Below, piece after piece: positions 26,355 to 35,256 of a stretch of DNA of 64,000 nucleotides (position 1 is the first letter of the stretch; each line of letters opens with the position of its first letter). The position numbers were made by a program, and so were the translations under genes. The stretch is from Falsiroseomonas ponticola (GTDB lineage: Bacteria; Pseudomonadota; Alphaproteobacteria; Acetobacterales; Acetobacteraceae). Below the pieces are notes generated by a model. It had not been told where the DNA came from. It was given only the letters and a program-made list of their open reading frames with translations, and made no database searches. The stretch is taken from NCBI RefSeq assembly GCF_016805305.1, contig NZ_JAERQN010000001.1, positions 930,001 through 994,000 on the forward strand. Direction: 5' to 3'.

Positions 26355-26530
26355 GGCGGAAGGCCCCCGGTTGTTGGTTCCGGGGGGCAATGCCGCGCGC
26401 CCGTCATGGTTCGGCGCTCTGACGGGCTAGTGAGAATCAGCGCGGCAGGGGGCGGAACGTTGCGCGTCGGCGCGATCCTGCCGCGTCACGCCTGCGTGTG
26501 GCGCCGCCGCCGCGGCGGCGGCTGCCCCAT

Positions 26531-27352
26531 TCAGGCCATGAAGCGGGCGTCGCGCGTGGCGGCGATCGCCTCATAGGCCGCCTTCACCGCCGCCGGCCCG
26601 TGCAGCCGCTCCAGCCGGCGCACGGTGAAATGCCCCTCCGCCACGGCGCGGAAATGCTCGAGGAAGGCGAGGTTGATGGCCGCCCCGCCCGCCGCGCCGA
26701 TCAGCGGCGCCGCCTGGGCGGAGACCTTCAGCGCCACCGGCCCGCCGAAGCGCGCCGCGATGGGGCCGAGGAAGCCCGGCAGCAGCATCCCCGCCATGCC
26801 CTTGCCGACCGCGCCCTTCAGCGCCTCCGCCAGCGCGACGCGGACGGCGAAGTAGCCGGATTCGGCCGCGTCATCCCGCGCATCCCGCCCGCCCAGCGCG
26901 AAGACCTTTAGGCATTCGGCGGCCACGAGCGGATCGGCCAGGTCCTCCCCCTGTTCCGCCGCGATGGCGGCGATCTGGCGCAGCAGCAGGGTGGTGGAGA
27001 CCGGCAGTTCCATCAGCGTGCCCGGCAGGCCGAGCGCGCCCCCCGCCGCGCCGCTGGCCGCCGCCAGGCCGCGGTGGAACCAGGCGGTGGGCAGCGGGGT
27101 CGGGTTGGCGCTGGGCGAGGCCTTGAGCGCCGCCTGCATGGCGCTGGACAGCGCCTTGCGCACCGCGCCGTCCAGCATGGACTGCACGCCGGATGGCAGG
27201 CGGGACCGCAGCGCCTCCACCGGCGTGCCGACCATGCCGGCGATGCGCGCGGCGAGCGAGACGGTCTCCAGCTGCGCCACGGCGCGGGCCAACTCGGCCT
27301 GCGCCTCGTCGCTCAGGGTGCTCGGCGGGGGAGGGGCGATGGTGAGGGACAT
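26531..27352 (-). CDS. EcsC-family protein
   Basis: A 273-residue protein of the EcsC family, whose biochemical role is unknown; B. subtilis EcsC lies with an ABC transporter. Family features seen are LPTAWFHRGLAAASGAAGGALGLPGTLMELPVSTTLLLRQIAAIA, AECLKVFALGG and the C-terminal GAAGGAAINLAFLEHFRAVAEGHFTVRRLERLHG. The Gly-rich middle helices may associate with the membrane. ATG 27352 gives MSLTIAPPPPST; an upstream ATG at 27379 is less likely. It stands alone between the DUF4214 gene and the toxin-antitoxin pair, on the same strand as both but separated from each. Confidence 0.82.
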   Translation of the reverse strand: MSLTIAPPPPSTLSDEAQAELARAVAQLETVSLAARIAGMVGTPVEALRSRLPSGVQSMLDGAVRKALSSAMQAALKASPSANPTPLPTAWFHRGLAAASGAAGGALGLPGTLMELPVSTTLLLRQIAAIAAEQGEDLADPLVAAECLKVFALGGRDARDDAAESGYFAVRVALAEALKGAVGKGMAGMLLPGFLGPIAARFGGPVALKVSAQAAPLIGAAGGAAINLAFLEHFRAVAEGHFTVRRLERLHGPAAVKAAYEAIAATRDARFMA

Positions 27353-27406
27353 ACGGCACCATATGGGGGTTCGCGGCACGCGGCGCGACCGCGCTCGCGC
27401 GTGTTG

Positions 27407-27799
27407 TTACGCACGAGGCGCCGTATGGTCCCGCAGCCAGGTCGCGAATTCATCTTCCGAGAGGTCGCCGGCGGCGAGGTCGAGCATGGCGACCACGCAG
27501 TCCGCATCCCCCGCCGTCAGGTCGAGCCCGTTCAGGCCGAGGAAGACTTCGACCGCCACGAAGGCCGTGCGCTTGTTGCCATCCACGAAAGGATGGTTCC
27601 GCGCCAGGCCGAAGCCGAGCGACGCGGCCAGCCCGCAAAGGTCCGGCTCCCCATAGGTCGCCAGGTTGAAGGGGCGGGCCAGCGCGCTTTCCAGCAGGCC
27701 GAGGTCACGCACGCCCTCGCCCCCGCCATGCTCGGCCAGCTGGGCCTCGTGGATGGCAAGGGCGACCTGGAGCGTGATCCAGGTGACGCCGTCGGTCAT
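27407..27799 (-). CDS. doc: Death-on-curing (Doc/Fic-type) toxin
   Basis: A 130-residue type II toxin of the Fic/Doc superfamily. The Fic motif is H69-P-F-V-D-G-N-K-R, and the Doc-family N-terminal block VRDLGLLESALARP is present. Doc toxins phosphorylate elongation factor Tu, while Fic proteins usually AMPylate; the D-G-N form of the loop is closer to classical Fic than the A/S-N-K-R form of P1 Doc, so the exact reaction is open. Its ATG overlaps the antitoxin stop by four bases (ATGA), the usual antitoxin-first order. It is the last gene of the module. Confidence 0.9.
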   Translation of the reverse strand: MTDGVTWITLQVALAIHEAQLAEHGGGEGVRDLGLLESALARPFNLATYGEPDLCGLAASLGFGLARNHPFVDGNKRTAFVAVEVFLGLNGLDLTAGDADCVVAMLDLAAGDLSEDEFATWLRDHTAPRA

Positions 27800-28020
27800 T
27801 TCGCCAGCTCGCGCAGCACGGCGCGGCGCCGGTTCATGACGCGGCGCGCTTCCTCCATCTGCTTGTCGAATTCAGGATCGGCGCGCTTCAGCCGAAACCC
27901 GTCCGGCGCTTCCAGCAGATGGAGCGTGTCGCCTTCCGCCAGCCCGAGCTTGGCCAGCAACTCCTTCGGCAGCACCACCCCCACCGAATTGCCGATCGCG
28001 CGCAGCTTGAGGGTCGCCAT
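27796..28020 (-). CDS. AbrB/MazE-fold antitoxin of the Doc module
   Basis: A 74-residue protein with the swapped-hairpin AbrB/MazE DNA-binding fold: ATLKLRAIGNSVGVVLPKELLAKLGLAEGDTLHLLEAPDGFRL. A basic, helical C-terminal tail (DPEFDKQMEEARRVMNRRRAVLRELAK) is likely to wrap and inhibit the Doc toxin. The ATG at 28020 is chosen because minus-strand GGAGG lies seven bases upstream; an upstream in-frame start at 28065 would overlap the promoter. A good sigma70-type promoter and an inverted repeat between it and the start codon indicate an autoregulated transcript separate from hslU. Confidence 0.88.
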   Translation of the reverse strand: MATLKLRAIGNSVGVVLPKELLAKLGLAEGDTLHLLEAPDGFRLKRADPEFDKQMEEARRVMNRRRAVLRELAK

Positions 28021-28028
28021 GTCATCGC

Positions 28029-28074
28029 CTCCGTGGATACGGAGATTATAACGCGCCGACCCCACCCGTGTCCA
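28029..28074 (-). promoter_or_regulatory. Promoter and operator of the toxin-antitoxin pair
   Basis: On the minus strand, TGGACA (28074-28069) and TATAAT (28050-28045) are separated by 18 bases, a strong sigma70-type promoter for this GC-rich genome. Directly after the -10 lies CTCCGT-ATCC-ACGGAG (28044-28029), a perfect 6-bp inverted repeat overlapping the ribosome binding site. It is a likely operator for the AbrB-fold antitoxin. It starts just after the double stop of hslU. Confidence 0.7.
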
Positions 28075-28083
28075 CGCCTGTTA

Positions 28084-29409
28084 TTACAGGATGAAGCGCG
28101 AGAGGTCCGCGCTGCCCGCCAGCGGCGCCACGCGCGCCTTCACCAGCGCGCCATCCACCGTGATCGTCTCGCCGCCCCGGTCGGAGGCGGTGAAGGAGAT
28201 CTCGTCCAGCAGCCGCTCCATCACGGTGGCGAGCCGCCGCGCGCCGATATTCTCGACCGTCGCGTTGATCTCGGCCGCCAGCTCCGCGATCGCATCCGTC
28301 GCGTCGCTGGTGATGTCGAGCGTGACACCCTCCGTCCCCAGCAGCGCGACGTACTGCTTCACCAGCGAATGCTCGGGCTCCGTCAGGATGCGGCGGAAAT
28401 CGTCGCGCGTCAGGGCGGAGAGTTCGACCCGGATCGGCAGGCGGCCCTGCAGTTCCGGCAGCAGGTCACTCGGCTTCGCCTGGTGGAAGGCGCCGGAGGT
28501 GATGAAGAGGATGTGGTCCGTCTTCACCGGCCCGTGCTTGGTCGTGACCGTCGTGCCCTCGATCAGCGGCAGCAGGTCGCGCTGCACGCCCTCGCGGGAG
28601 ACGTCGCCGCCGCGGAAGCCGCTTTCGCTGGTGCGGGCGCAGACCTTGTCGATCTCGTCGATGAAGACGATGCCGTTGTTCTCGGCGTTCGCCACGGCCT
28701 CGCGCGTCAGCGCCTCCTGGTCCAGCAGCTTGTCGGCCTCGTCCTTCAGGAGGGCCTGGCGGGCCTCGGGCACCGTCATCTTGCGGGGCTTCTGGCGGCC
28801 GCCGAACATCTTGCCCAGCATCTCCTGCATATTCTGCATCTGCAGGCCCTGGGCGCCGGGCAGGTCCATCATGCCGATCGGCATGCCGCCGGTGGTGTCG
28901 GCGACCTGCACCTCCACCTCCCGCGTCTCCAGCTGGCCTTCCCGCAGCATGCGGCGGAATTTCATGCGGGTCTCGCCGGAAGCGCCTTCGCCGACCAGCG
29001 CCGAGATGAGCTTCTCCTCGGCCGCCAGCTCCGCCTTGGCCTGCACGGATTTGCGCGAGTTCTCCCGCGTCTGCGTGATCGAAACCTCGACGAGGTCTCG
29101 AATGATGCTGTCCACGTCGCGGCCGACATAGCCGACCTCGGTGAACTTCGTCGCCTCCACCTTCAGGAAGGGCGCATTGGCGAGCTTCGCCAGGCGGCGC
29201 GCGATCTCCGTCTTGCCGCAGCCGGTCGGCCCGATCATCAGGATGTTCTTCGGCACCACCTCCTCCCGCAGCCCGGGGCCGAGCTGCTGGCGGCGCCAGC
29301 GGTTGCGCAGCGCGATGGCCACGGCGCGCTTGGCGTCGTTCTGGCCGACGATGTGGCGGTCGAGCTCGCTGACGATTTCCCGCGGGGAGAGGTTCACGGT
29401 TTCCGTCAC
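28084..29409 (-). CDS. hslU: ATP-dependent protease ATPase subunit HslU
   Basis: HslU unfolds substrates and feeds them to the HslV peptidase. The 441-residue AAA+ protein carries [33 protein letters not shown], Walker A GPTGCGKT, the pore-loop YVGRDVDS, Walker [10 protein letters not shown], sensor region [10 protein letters not shown] and the C-terminal SRFIL that docks into HslV. The inserted I-domain is of normal size. Translation starts at GTG 29409, overlapping the hslV stop by four bases. The gene ends in two tandem TAA codons. Confidence 0.98.
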   Translation of the reverse strand: MTETVNLSPREIVSELDRHIVGQNDAKRAVAIALRNRWRRQQLGPGLREEVVPKNILMIGPTGCGKTEIARRLAKLANAPFLKVEATKFTEVGYVGRDVDSIIRDLVEVSITQTRENSRKSVQAKAELAAEEKLISALVGEGASGETRMKFRRMLREGQLETREVEVQVADTTGGMPIGMMDLPGAQGLQMQNMQEMLGKMFGGRQKPRKMTVPEARQALLKDEADKLLDQEALTREAVANAENNGIVFIDEIDKVCARTSESGFRGGDVSREGVQRDLLPLIEGTTVTTKHGPVKTDHILFITSGAFHQAKPSDLLPELQGRLPIRVELSALTRDDFRRILTEPEHSLVKQYVALLGTEGVTLDITSDATDAIAELAAEINATVENIGARRLATVMERLLDEISFTASDRGGETITVDGALVKARVAPLAGSADLSRFIL

Positions 29410-29969
29410 GGCTCGATGGTCTCCAGCACGATGTTGCCGTTGGTGTAGACGCAGATGTCGGCGGCGATCTTCATGGCACGGCGGGCGACTTCCTCGGCCG
29501 GGACGCCCTCCACCGTCAGCAGCGCGCGGGCGGCGGCCAGCGCGTAATTGCCGCCGGAGCCGATGCCGATGACGGCGTCCTCGGGTTCCAGCACGTCGCC
29601 CTGGCCGGTCAGCAGCAGGGACCGCTTGGCGTCCGCCACGGCGAGCAGCGCTTCCAGCCGCCGCAGGTAGCGATCCGTCCGCCAATCCTTGGCGAGTTCG
29701 ACGCAGGCGCGTTCCAGCTGGTCCGGGAAGCGTTCCAGCTTCGCCTCCAGCCGTTCCAGCAGGGTGAAGGCATCGGCCGTGGCGCCAGCGAAGCCGGCCA
29801 GGACCTTGCCCTGGGCGATGCGCCGCACCTTGCGCGCATTGCCCTTCACGACGGTCTGGCCCAGCGAGACCTGGCCATCCCCGGCCATCGCCACCCGCCC
29901 ATCCTTGCGGACGCAGAGGATGGTGGTGCCGTGCCAGCCGAGGGGATCATGAGGGGAGTGTGTGTTCAT
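29406..29969 (-). CDS. hslV: ATP-dependent protease peptidase subunit HslV
   Basis: HslV is the threonine peptidase of the HslUV protease. The 187-residue precursor has a 14-residue propeptide ending H-G; T15 ([22 protein letters not shown]) becomes the catalytic N-terminal threonine. [35 protein letters not shown] and a C-terminal [15 protein letters not shown] complete the family pattern. It lies upstream of hslU with a GTGA overlap and diverges from hisB across 162 bp. The ATG 29969 is chosen; 29987 would add six residues. Confidence 0.97.
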   Translation of the reverse strand: MNTHSPHDPLGWHGTTILCVRKDGRVAMAGDGQVSLGQTVVKGNARKVRRIAQGKVLAGFAGATADAFTLLERLEAKLERFPDQLERACVELAKDWRTDRYLRRLEALLAVADAKRSLLLTGQGDVLEPEDAVIGIGSGGNYALAAARALLTVEGVPAEEVARRAMKIAADICVYTNGNIVLETIEP

Positions 29970-30131
29970 GGCCCGCGCATGTGGCACCGGGGCAGTGCCA
30001 GTGCAATGCGAGCGGGAACGCCGGCGGCGCAGAACAGAAATGCAACACCTGAGGGCCGTCGGGGCGATTGTTGCCCCGCCGTCATCACCCGGCCGTGGAC
30101 CCCGCCCGCCCTATCCGCTAGTGCAGCGCCC

Positions 30132-30728
30132 ATGACGCGCACCGCCAGCATCGCCCGCGCCACCTCCGAAACCGATATCCGCCTGACCCTTGCCCTGGAC
30201 GGCACCGGCCAGGTGGAGGTCGCGACCGGGGTCGGGTTCTTCGACCACATGCTGACCGCGCTCGCCCGCCATTCCCTGATGGACCTGACCGTCGCGGCCA
30301 GGGGCGACCTGCATATCGACGACCACCACACGGTGGAGGATGTCGGCATCGTGCTGGGCCAGGCGCTGCGCCAGGCGCTGGGCGACAAGCGCGGCATCCG
30401 CCGTTTCGGCCAGTGCCTGCTGCCGATGGACGAAGCGCTGGCCGAGGCCGCGATCGACATTTCCGGCCGTCCCTTCCTCGCCTGGTCCGTCCCCTTCCAG
30501 CGCCCGAAGATCGGCACCTTCGACACCGAGTTGGTCGAGGAATTCTTCCGCGCTTTCGCCTTCAACAGCGGGATCACGCTGCACGTCACCCTCAAGGCCG
30601 GCAGCAACGCCCACCATGTGGCGGAGGCCTGCTTCAAGGCGGTGGCCCGGGCGCTCCGGATGGCGGTGGAACCCGATCCGCGGATGACTGGAAAAATTCC
30701 CTCCACCAAGGGCTCGCTGGAGGGCTGA
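30132..30728 (+). CDS. hisB: Imidazoleglycerol-phosphate dehydratase HisB
   Basis: HisB dehydrates imidazoleglycerol phosphate to imidazole acetol phosphate in histidine synthesis. The 198-residue monofunctional enzyme has [17 protein letters not shown], the metal-binding [43 protein letters not shown] and [12 protein letters not shown]. No HisB-N phosphatase domain is fused. ATG 30132 is chosen since the upstream open frame is Arg/Ala shadow sequence. It opens the rightward his operon. A small inverted repeat GGGGC-N7-GCCCC (about 30070-30086) lies in the leader region. Confidence 0.96.
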   Translation: MTRTASIARATSETDIRLTLALDGTGQVEVATGVGFFDHMLTALARHSLMDLTVAARGDLHIDDHHTVEDVGIVLGQALRQALGDKRGIRRFGQCLLPMDEALAEAAIDISGRPFLAWSVPFQRPKIGTFDTELVEEFFRAFAFNSGITLHVTLKAGSNAHHVAEACFKAVARALRMAVEPDPRMTGKIPSTKGSLEG

Positions 30729-30730
30729 TC

Positions 30731-31141
30731 GTGAAGCTCTACACCGTCCATGCGGCGCCGCCCCCGCCCCCCTCCTGGTCCGAGGGGCCGGAGGGTTGGC
30801 CGGAGCCCAAGGTGCGCCCGCCGGTCCTGGTGCCGGAAGGCTTCTCGCTGGCCGCCACCATCCTCGGCCCCTTCTGGTTCGCCTGGAACCGGCTGTGGTG
30901 GGAAGCCCTCGCCCTGCTGGTCCTGGTCATCGCCGCCGCCATCCTGCTGCCGGAACCCGTGCTGAGCGTCACCACCGTCGTCCTCCACCTGCTGGCGGGG
31001 TTCGAGGCGCGGGACCGCCTGCGCGCCCGCCTCGCGCGGATCGGCCTGCCGGAACGCGGCGTGGTGGTGGCGGACAGCCTCGATACCGCCTGGTTCCGCC
31101 TTGGCCAGCAGCGGCCCGACCTGGTGCGGAGCCTGCCGTGA
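30731..31141 (+). CDS. DUF2628-like membrane protein inside the his operon
   Basis: A 136-residue protein starting at GTG 30731, two bases after hisB. The N-terminus is Pro/Trp/Glu-rich (APPPPPSWSEGPEGWPEPKVRPPVLVPEGFS). A segment typical of DUF2628 follows (GPFWFAWNRLWWEALALLVLVIAAAILL) and then a second hydrophobic stretch (VLSVTTVVLHLLAGFEARDRL). Function is unknown. Its GTGA overlap with hisH means it is co-translated with histidine genes. Similar small proteins occur in the his operon of related alphaproteobacteria, to my knowledge without an assigned role. Confidence 0.75.
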   Translation: MKLYTVHAAPPPPPSWSEGPEGWPEPKVRPPVLVPEGFSLAATILGPFWFAWNRLWWEALALLVLVIAAAILLPEPVLSVTTVVLHLLAGFEARDRLRARLARIGLPERGVVVADSLDTAWFRLGQQRPDLVRSLP

Positions 31142-31791
31142 GGATCGCCGTCATCGATCCGGGCTCGGGCAACCTCGCCTCCGTCACCCGCGCGCTGGAA
31201 CGGGTCATCGGCGAAACGGGCGTCGCCGCGCAGGTCGCGGTGACGACCAGCGCCGCCGATGTTCGCGCCGCCGATCGCGTGGTCCTGCCCGGCCAGGGCG
31301 CCTTCGCCGCCTGCCGCCGGGGGCTCGATGCCCTGCCCGGCATGGTCGACGCCCTCACCGACAGCGTCATGACTCGCAAAAAGCCCTTCCTCGGCATCTG
31401 CGTCGGCATGCAGCTGATGGCGGAGCGCGGGCTGGAACATGGCGTGACGCCCGGCCTCGGCTGGATCGCGGGCGAGATCGCGCCGATGGACCCGCGCGAC
31501 GAATCCGGCACCGCGCTACCCCTGCCGCAGATGGGCTGGAACGCGCTGGTGCTGGACCAGCCCGCGCATCCGCTGCTGGCGGGGCTGGCGCCGGGGGCGC
31601 ATGCCTATTTCGTGCATTCCTACGCGCTGGCCGGCGGCAAGGCGGGCGAATTGCTGGCCAGCGCCACCTATGGCGGCAAGGTCCCGGCCATCATCGGCCG
31701 CGACAACATCGCCGGCACCCAGTTCCATGTGGAGAAGAGCAGCCTGGTGGGCTTGCGCATCCTCGCCAATTTCCTGCGCTGGACACCATGA
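31138..31791 (+). CDS. hisH: Imidazole glycerol phosphate synthase glutaminase subunit HisH
   Basis: HisH releases ammonia from glutamine for HisF. The 217-residue class I glutamine amidotransferase has DPGSGNLASVTRALE, the oxyanion/Gly loop LPGQGAF, the nucleophile elbow LGICVGMQLM, PQMGWN and the His/Glu end of the triad in GTQFHVEKS. It starts at GTG 31138 inside the stop of the preceding gene (GTGA), and its own stop overlaps the acetyltransferase start (ATGA). hisF, its partner, is about 1.6 kb downstream. Confidence 0.96.
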   Translation: MRIAVIDPGSGNLASVTRALERVIGETGVAAQVAVTTSAADVRAADRVVLPGQGAFAACRRGLDALPGMVDALTDSVMTRKKPFLGICVGMQLMAERGLEHGVTPGLGWIAGEIAPMDPRDESGTALPLPQMGWNALVLDQPAHPLLAGLAPGAHAYFVHSYALAGGKAGELLASATYGGKVPAIIGRDNIAGTQFHVEKSSLVGLRILANFLRWTP

Positions 31792-32375
31792 GCCCGACCA
31801 TCCAGCGCGGCGGCCAGCACAAGCTGGCGGTGGAGATCGTCACCGAACTCTCGGCCCATGACCTCGACGAACTCTGCGAGGCGACGAACGCCGCGATCAT
31901 CGAGGGTGGCGGCTTCGGCTGGGTGCAGAGCCAGGACCGCGCCGCGCTGGCCCGCCACTTCAAGGGCGTGCTGCTGGTGCCGGACCGCACGCTCTTCGTG
32001 GCGCGGCTGGACGGCACCGTAGTCGGCAGCGCGCAGCTGGTCCGCCCGCCCCGCAACAACGAGGCCCAGGCCTTCGCCGCCCAGCTGACCCACGCCTATA
32101 TCGCCCCCTATGCCCGCGGCCATGGCCTGGCGCGGCAGCTGGTCGAGCGCGTCGAGGAATACGCCGCCGGCACCGGCATCCGCGTGCTGAACCTCGACGT
32201 GCGGGAGACGCAGTCGAGCGCCATCGCGCTGTTCGAGGGCCTCGGCTACACGCGCTGGGGCACCCATCCCGCCTATGCGCGGGTGGAAAGCCGCACCGTC
32301 GCCGGCCATTTCTACCACAAGTTGCTGGAGCCCGGCCGCGGGCGCAGCACGGAAAGCCTGATCGGGGGCGGGTGA
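31788..32375 (+). CDS. GNAT-family N-acetyltransferase
   Basis: A 195-residue GNAT acetyltransferase. The acetyl-CoA motif A is [24 protein letters not shown] (R-G-H-G-L-A), followed by [26 protein letters not shown], which is typical of motif B. Its substrate is unknown. It sits between hisH and hisA with overlaps or near-overlaps on both sides, so it is transcribed with the histidine genes. The C-terminal [13 protein letters not shown] tail looks disordered. Confidence 0.87.
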   Translation: MSPTIQRGGQHKLAVEIVTELSAHDLDELCEATNAAIIEGGGFGWVQSQDRAALARHFKGVLLVPDRTLFVARLDGTVVGSAQLVRPPRNNEAQAFAAQLTHAYIAPYARGHGLARQLVERVEEYAAGTGIRVLNLDVRETQSSAIALFEGLGYTRWGTHPAYARVESRTVAGHFYHKLLEPGRGRSTESLIGGG

Positions 32376-32380
32376 CACCC

Positions 32381-33109
32381 ATGGGTTTCGTTCTCTACCC
32401 CGCCATCGACCTCAAGGGCGGGCAGGTCGTGCGCCTCAAGCGCGGCGACATGGCGCAGGCGACCATCTATGCCGATGATCCCGGCGCGCAGGCGGCCAGC
32501 TTCGCCGCGCAGGGCTTCGCCTGGGTGCATGTCGTGGACCTCGACGGCGCCTTCGCCGGCAAGCCCGCCAACGTGGAAGCCGTGAAGCACATCATCGCCG
32601 CCGTGCCGGGGCTCTCCGTGCAATTGGGTGGCGGGATCCGGGACATGGCGACGGCGGAAGCCTGGCTCGCCGCCGGCGTCACCCGCATCATCCTGGGCTC
32701 CGCCGCCGTGAAGGACCCCGATTTCGCCCGCGCCGCCTGCCGCGCCTTCCCGGGCCGCGTGGCGCTGGGCATCGATGCGCGGGACGGCTTCGTCGCGACC
32801 GAAGGCTGGGCGGAAACCAGCGCCACCAACGCCGTCGATCTGGCAAAAGCCTTCGAGGGCTCGGGCGCGGCCGCCATCATCTACACCGACATCGCCCGCG
32901 ACGGCATGCTGAGCGGCGTGAACGTCACGGCCACCGCGGCGCTGGCCCGCGCCGTCACCATGCCCGTCATCGCCTCCGGCGGCGTCGCCTCCACCGATGA
33001 CATCGTGGCGCTGAAGGCGGAAGGCGTGGTCGCCGGCGCCATCCTCGGCCGCGCGCTCTATGACGGCCGCGTGGAACCCGCCGCCGCCCTGGCCCTCGCC
33101 GCCGCCTGA
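32381..33109 (+). CDS. hisA: ProFAR isomerase HisA
   Basis: HisA isomerises the ProFAR intermediate of histidine synthesis (an Amadori rearrangement). The 242-residue (beta/alpha)8 barrel has [20 protein letters not shown] with catalytic Asp in [34 protein letters not shown], the second catalytic Asp in [11 protein letters not shown] and [10 protein letters not shown]. The ATG 32381 gives the family N-terminus [10 protein letters not shown]; a GTG at 32372 overlapping the acetyltransferase stop would add three residues. Confidence 0.97.
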   Translation: MGFVLYPAIDLKGGQVVRLKRGDMAQATIYADDPGAQAASFAAQGFAWVHVVDLDGAFAGKPANVEAVKHIIAAVPGLSVQLGGGIRDMATAEAWLAAGVTRIILGSAAVKDPDFARAACRAFPGRVALGIDARDGFVATEGWAETSATNAVDLAKAFEGSGAAAIIYTDIARDGMLSGVNVTATAALARAVTMPVIASGGVASTDDIVALKAEGVVAGAILGRALYDGRVEPAAALALAAA

Positions 33110-33117
33110 GCGCGGGC

Positions 33118-33303
33118 ATGGCCGTCCCGCTGCAACTGGCGGAGACGGCCTGCTTCATCCTCGCGGCCTGGCTCGCGGTGCGGGTGCTGGCGCGGCTGCT
33201 GAAGGGGCGGGCGGTGCCGCTGCGGGACCGCAACCTGCGCGCCGCGCTGGTCCTGGCATTCGCCGGGCTGCTGCTGGGCTGGGTCCGCCAGATCATCGCT
33301 TGA
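33118..33303 (+). CDS. Small two-helix membrane protein in the his operon
   Basis: A 61-residue protein eight bases downstream of hisA. Two hydrophobic stretches (LAETACFILAAWLAVRVLARLL and NLRAALVLAFAGLLLGWVRQII) flank a short basic loop, predicting two membrane helices. I do not recognise a family. Upstream GCGCGGGC gives a modest ribosome binding site. It is supported by the close spacing, codon usage typical of neighbours and a clear membrane pattern. A 94-bp gap with no recognisable signal separates it from hisF. Confidence 0.6.
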   Translation: MAVPLQLAETACFILAAWLAVRVLARLLKGRAVPLRDRNLRAALVLAFAGLLLGWVRQIIA

Positions 33304-33397
33304 CCGGCGGCGCCCCAGGTTCCAATCACGCCCTGCCGCCGCCACCCGGCGCGGCCCCTGACAACCCTGGACATCCCGTCCCTGCGGAGCGCCCCCG

Positions 33398-34168
33398 GTG
33401 CTGGCCCTGCGCGTGATCCCCTGCCTCGACGTCAAGGACGGCCGCGTCGTCAAGGGCGTGAACTTCCTCGAACTCCGCGATGCGGGCGATCCCGTCGAGC
33501 AGGCGCGGATCTATGACCGCGAAGGCGCGGACGAGATCACCTTCCTCGACATCACCGCGAGCCATGAGGGGCGGGACACGATGCTCGACGTCGTCTCCCG
33601 CACCGCGGCGCAGGTTTTCATCCCGCTGACCGTGGGCGGCGGGGTGCGGGCGGTGGAGGCTATGCGCCGCCTGCTGCTGGCCGGCGCCGACAAGGTGTCC
33701 GTCAATTCCGCCTTCGTGTCGGACCCCGCGCTGGTGACACGCGGTGCGGAGGCCTTCGGCAGCCAGGCCATCGTCGTCGCGATCGATGCGCGGTCCTCAG
33801 GCGAGGGAAAGTGGGAGGTCTTCACCCATGGCGGCCGCCGCGGCACCGGGATCGACGCCATCGAGTGGATCCGGGAAGCCGAACGCCGCGGCGCCGGTGA
33901 GATCCTGCTGACCTCCATGGACCGGGACGGCACCCGCCAGGGCTTCGACCTCGGCCTGCTGCGCGCCGCGCGGGCGGCGGTCCGGCTGCCCATCGTCGCC
34001 AGCGGCGGCGTCGGCGCGGTGGAGCATTTCGTGGAAGGCGCAGGGGCCGGCGCCACGGGCCTGCTCGCCGCCAGCGTCTTCCACTACGGCCAGATGCGGA
34101 TCGCGGAGGCGAAGGCCGCGCTGGAACAGGCGGGGCTGCCGGTGCGCCCGATGGCGGAGGCCGCGTGA
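33398..34168 (+). CDS. hisF: Imidazole glycerol phosphate synthase cyclase subunit HisF
   Basis: HisF forms IGP and AICAR from PRFAR with ammonia from HisH. The 256-residue barrel has [31 protein letters not shown] (first catalytic Asp in CLDVK), the GGGVR phosphate loop, the second catalytic Asp in VVAIDARSS, the C-terminal phosphate loop [10 protein letters not shown] and [11 protein letters not shown]. Translation begins at GTG 33398. The stop overlaps the hisE start (GTGATG). Confidence 0.97.
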   Translation: MLALRVIPCLDVKDGRVVKGVNFLELRDAGDPVEQARIYDREGADEITFLDITASHEGRDTMLDVVSRTAAQVFIPLTVGGGVRAVEAMRRLLLAGADKVSVNSAFVSDPALVTRGAEAFGSQAIVVAIDARSSGEGKWEVFTHGGRRGTGIDAIEWIREAERRGAGEILLTSMDRDGTRQGFDLGLLRAARAAVRLPIVASGGVGAVEHFVEGAGAGATGLLAASVFHYGQMRIAEAKAALEQAGLPVRPMAEAA

Positions 34169-34791
34169 TGGGCAAGGCCGCGACCCCCAAGGCGAAGGCC
34201 CCGAAGCCCAAGGCCCCCAAGGCGAAGGCCCCGAAGGCGAAGGTCCCGAAGGCGAAGGTCCCCAAGGCCAAGATGCTGAAGGCCAAGCTGCCCAAGGCGA
34301 AGAAGAAGGCGCTGAAGGTGGCGGCCGCCCTGCCGCTGCCCCCCACCATCCCCGTCGCGCAGCAGCTCGCCATGCCCAAGGCCGCGAGCGCCGCCGGCGC
34401 CGGCGCGCTCGCCCCCTTCACGGTGGAGGGCGCGGAGGCCGCGATCCTCGACACGCTCTGGCGCACCGTGGAGGCGCGGCGCGCCGCCGGCGATGTGGAG
34501 CATTCGCACTCCGCCCGCCTGCTGGCGCGCGGCACCGCCAAGGTCGCCCAGAAGCTGGGGGAGGAGGCGGTCGAATGCGTGATCGAGGCGACGATGGGCA
34601 ACCGCGCCGCGACCGTGCTGGAAAGCGCCGACCTGCTCTATCACCTCATGGTGCTCTGGGTGGATGCCGGCATCGCGCCGGCGGAGGTCTGGGCCGAACT
34701 CGCCCGCCGCCAGGGCATTTCCGGCATCGCGGAGAAGGCGTCCCGCCCCAAGGGCCTGGTGCGCGCGGCGAATACCACCAAGCTGCCCTGA
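34168..34791 (+). CDS. hisE: Phosphoribosyl-ATP pyrophosphatase HisE with a histone-H1-like N-terminal tail
   Basis: The C-terminal 105 residues are a normal [53 protein letters not shown] and [18 protein letters not shown], with the metal-binding E-E-x-x-E and E-x-x-D motifs. It hydrolyses phosphoribosyl-ATP in the second step of histidine synthesis. It is preceded by about 100 residues of low complexity, the first 50 being tandem K-A-P-K-A-K/V-P repeats like a histone H1 or AlgP tail. HisE is usually close to 107 residues; here it is 207. The tail is strongly basic and could bind nucleic acid or keep the enzyme soluble (inference). ATG 34168 overlaps the hisF stop; GTG 34165 is equally possible. 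Confidence 0.93.
   Translation: MGKAATPKAKAPKPKAPKAKAPKAKVPKAKVPKAKMLKAKLPKAKKKALKVAAALPLPPTIPVAQQLAMPKAASAAGAGALAPFTVEGAEAAILDTLWRTVEARRAAGDVEHSHSARLLARGTAKVAQKLGEEAVECVIEATMGNRAATVLESADLLYHLMVLWVDAGIAPAEVWAELARRQGISGIAEKASRPKGLVRAANTTKLP
34183..34314 (+). repeat. AAG-GCC/CCC-AAG tandem repeats coding the KAPKAK tail of HisE
   Basis: A purine-biased array of 9- to 18-bp units (CCCAAGGCGAAGGCCCCGAA and variants) coding the basic repeats of HisE. Units vary mainly at third positions. Such arrays can change length by slippage in multiples of three bases without breaking the frame, so length may differ between strains. Confidence 0.75.
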
Positions 34792-34860
34792 CGGCGGGTT
34801 GCGCCTTCCCGGCACCGTCGCCAGAACAGGGGCGCTGACCACGCCCGCGGAGCTTCGACG

Positions 34861-35247
34861 ATGACGCGCATCACCGGCCTGCCGCCCTATGACCCGCAAA
34901 ACATCTTCGCGCGCATCCTGCGGGGGGAGATTCCCTGCAAGCGCGTGCTTGAGGATGCCTTCGCGCTCGCCTTCCACGACATCAACCCGCAGACGCCCGT
35001 GCATGTGCTGGTGATCCCGAAGGGGCCCTATGTCTCCCACGCCGATTTCAGCGCGAATGCGAGCGATGCGGAGGTCGCGGGCTTCTGGCGCGCCGTCGGC
35101 AAGGTCGCGCGGGACCTCGGCCTCGAATCCACCGGCTATCGCATCCTGTCCAACATGGGCGAGGATGGCGGGCAGGAGGTGCCCCATTTCCACGTCCACA
35201 TCTTCGGCGGCCGTCGCGTCGGCCGCATGGTGCCGGCGCAGGGCTGA
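34861..35247 (+). CDS. HIT-domain nucleotide hydrolase (HinT-like)
   Basis: A 128-residue histidine-triad protein. Seen are NIFARILRGEIPCKRVLED and AFHDINPQTPVHVLVIPKGPYVS, and the catalytic triad in PHFHVHIFGG (H-x-H-x-H). HinT-like proteins hydrolyse purine nucleoside phosphoramidates and adenylates. It follows hisE by 69 bases and is followed by the SirB1-like gene 9 bases after its stop. This hisE-HIT proximity is common in alphaproteobacteria; a functional link with histidine synthesis is not established here. Confidence 0.93.
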   Translation: MTRITGLPPYDPQNIFARILRGEIPCKRVLEDAFALAFHDINPQTPVHVLVIPKGPYVSHADFSANASDAEVAGFWRAVGKVARDLGLESTGYRILSNMGEDGGQEVPHFHVHIFGGRRVGRMVPAQG

Positions 35248-35256
35248 GGAAGCCGC

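Noticed and set aside
30040..30131. Histidine attenuator with a His-rich leader peptide before hisB
   Set aside because: There is a small GGGGC/GCCCC hairpin, but no short frame with a run of His codons and no U-run terminator.
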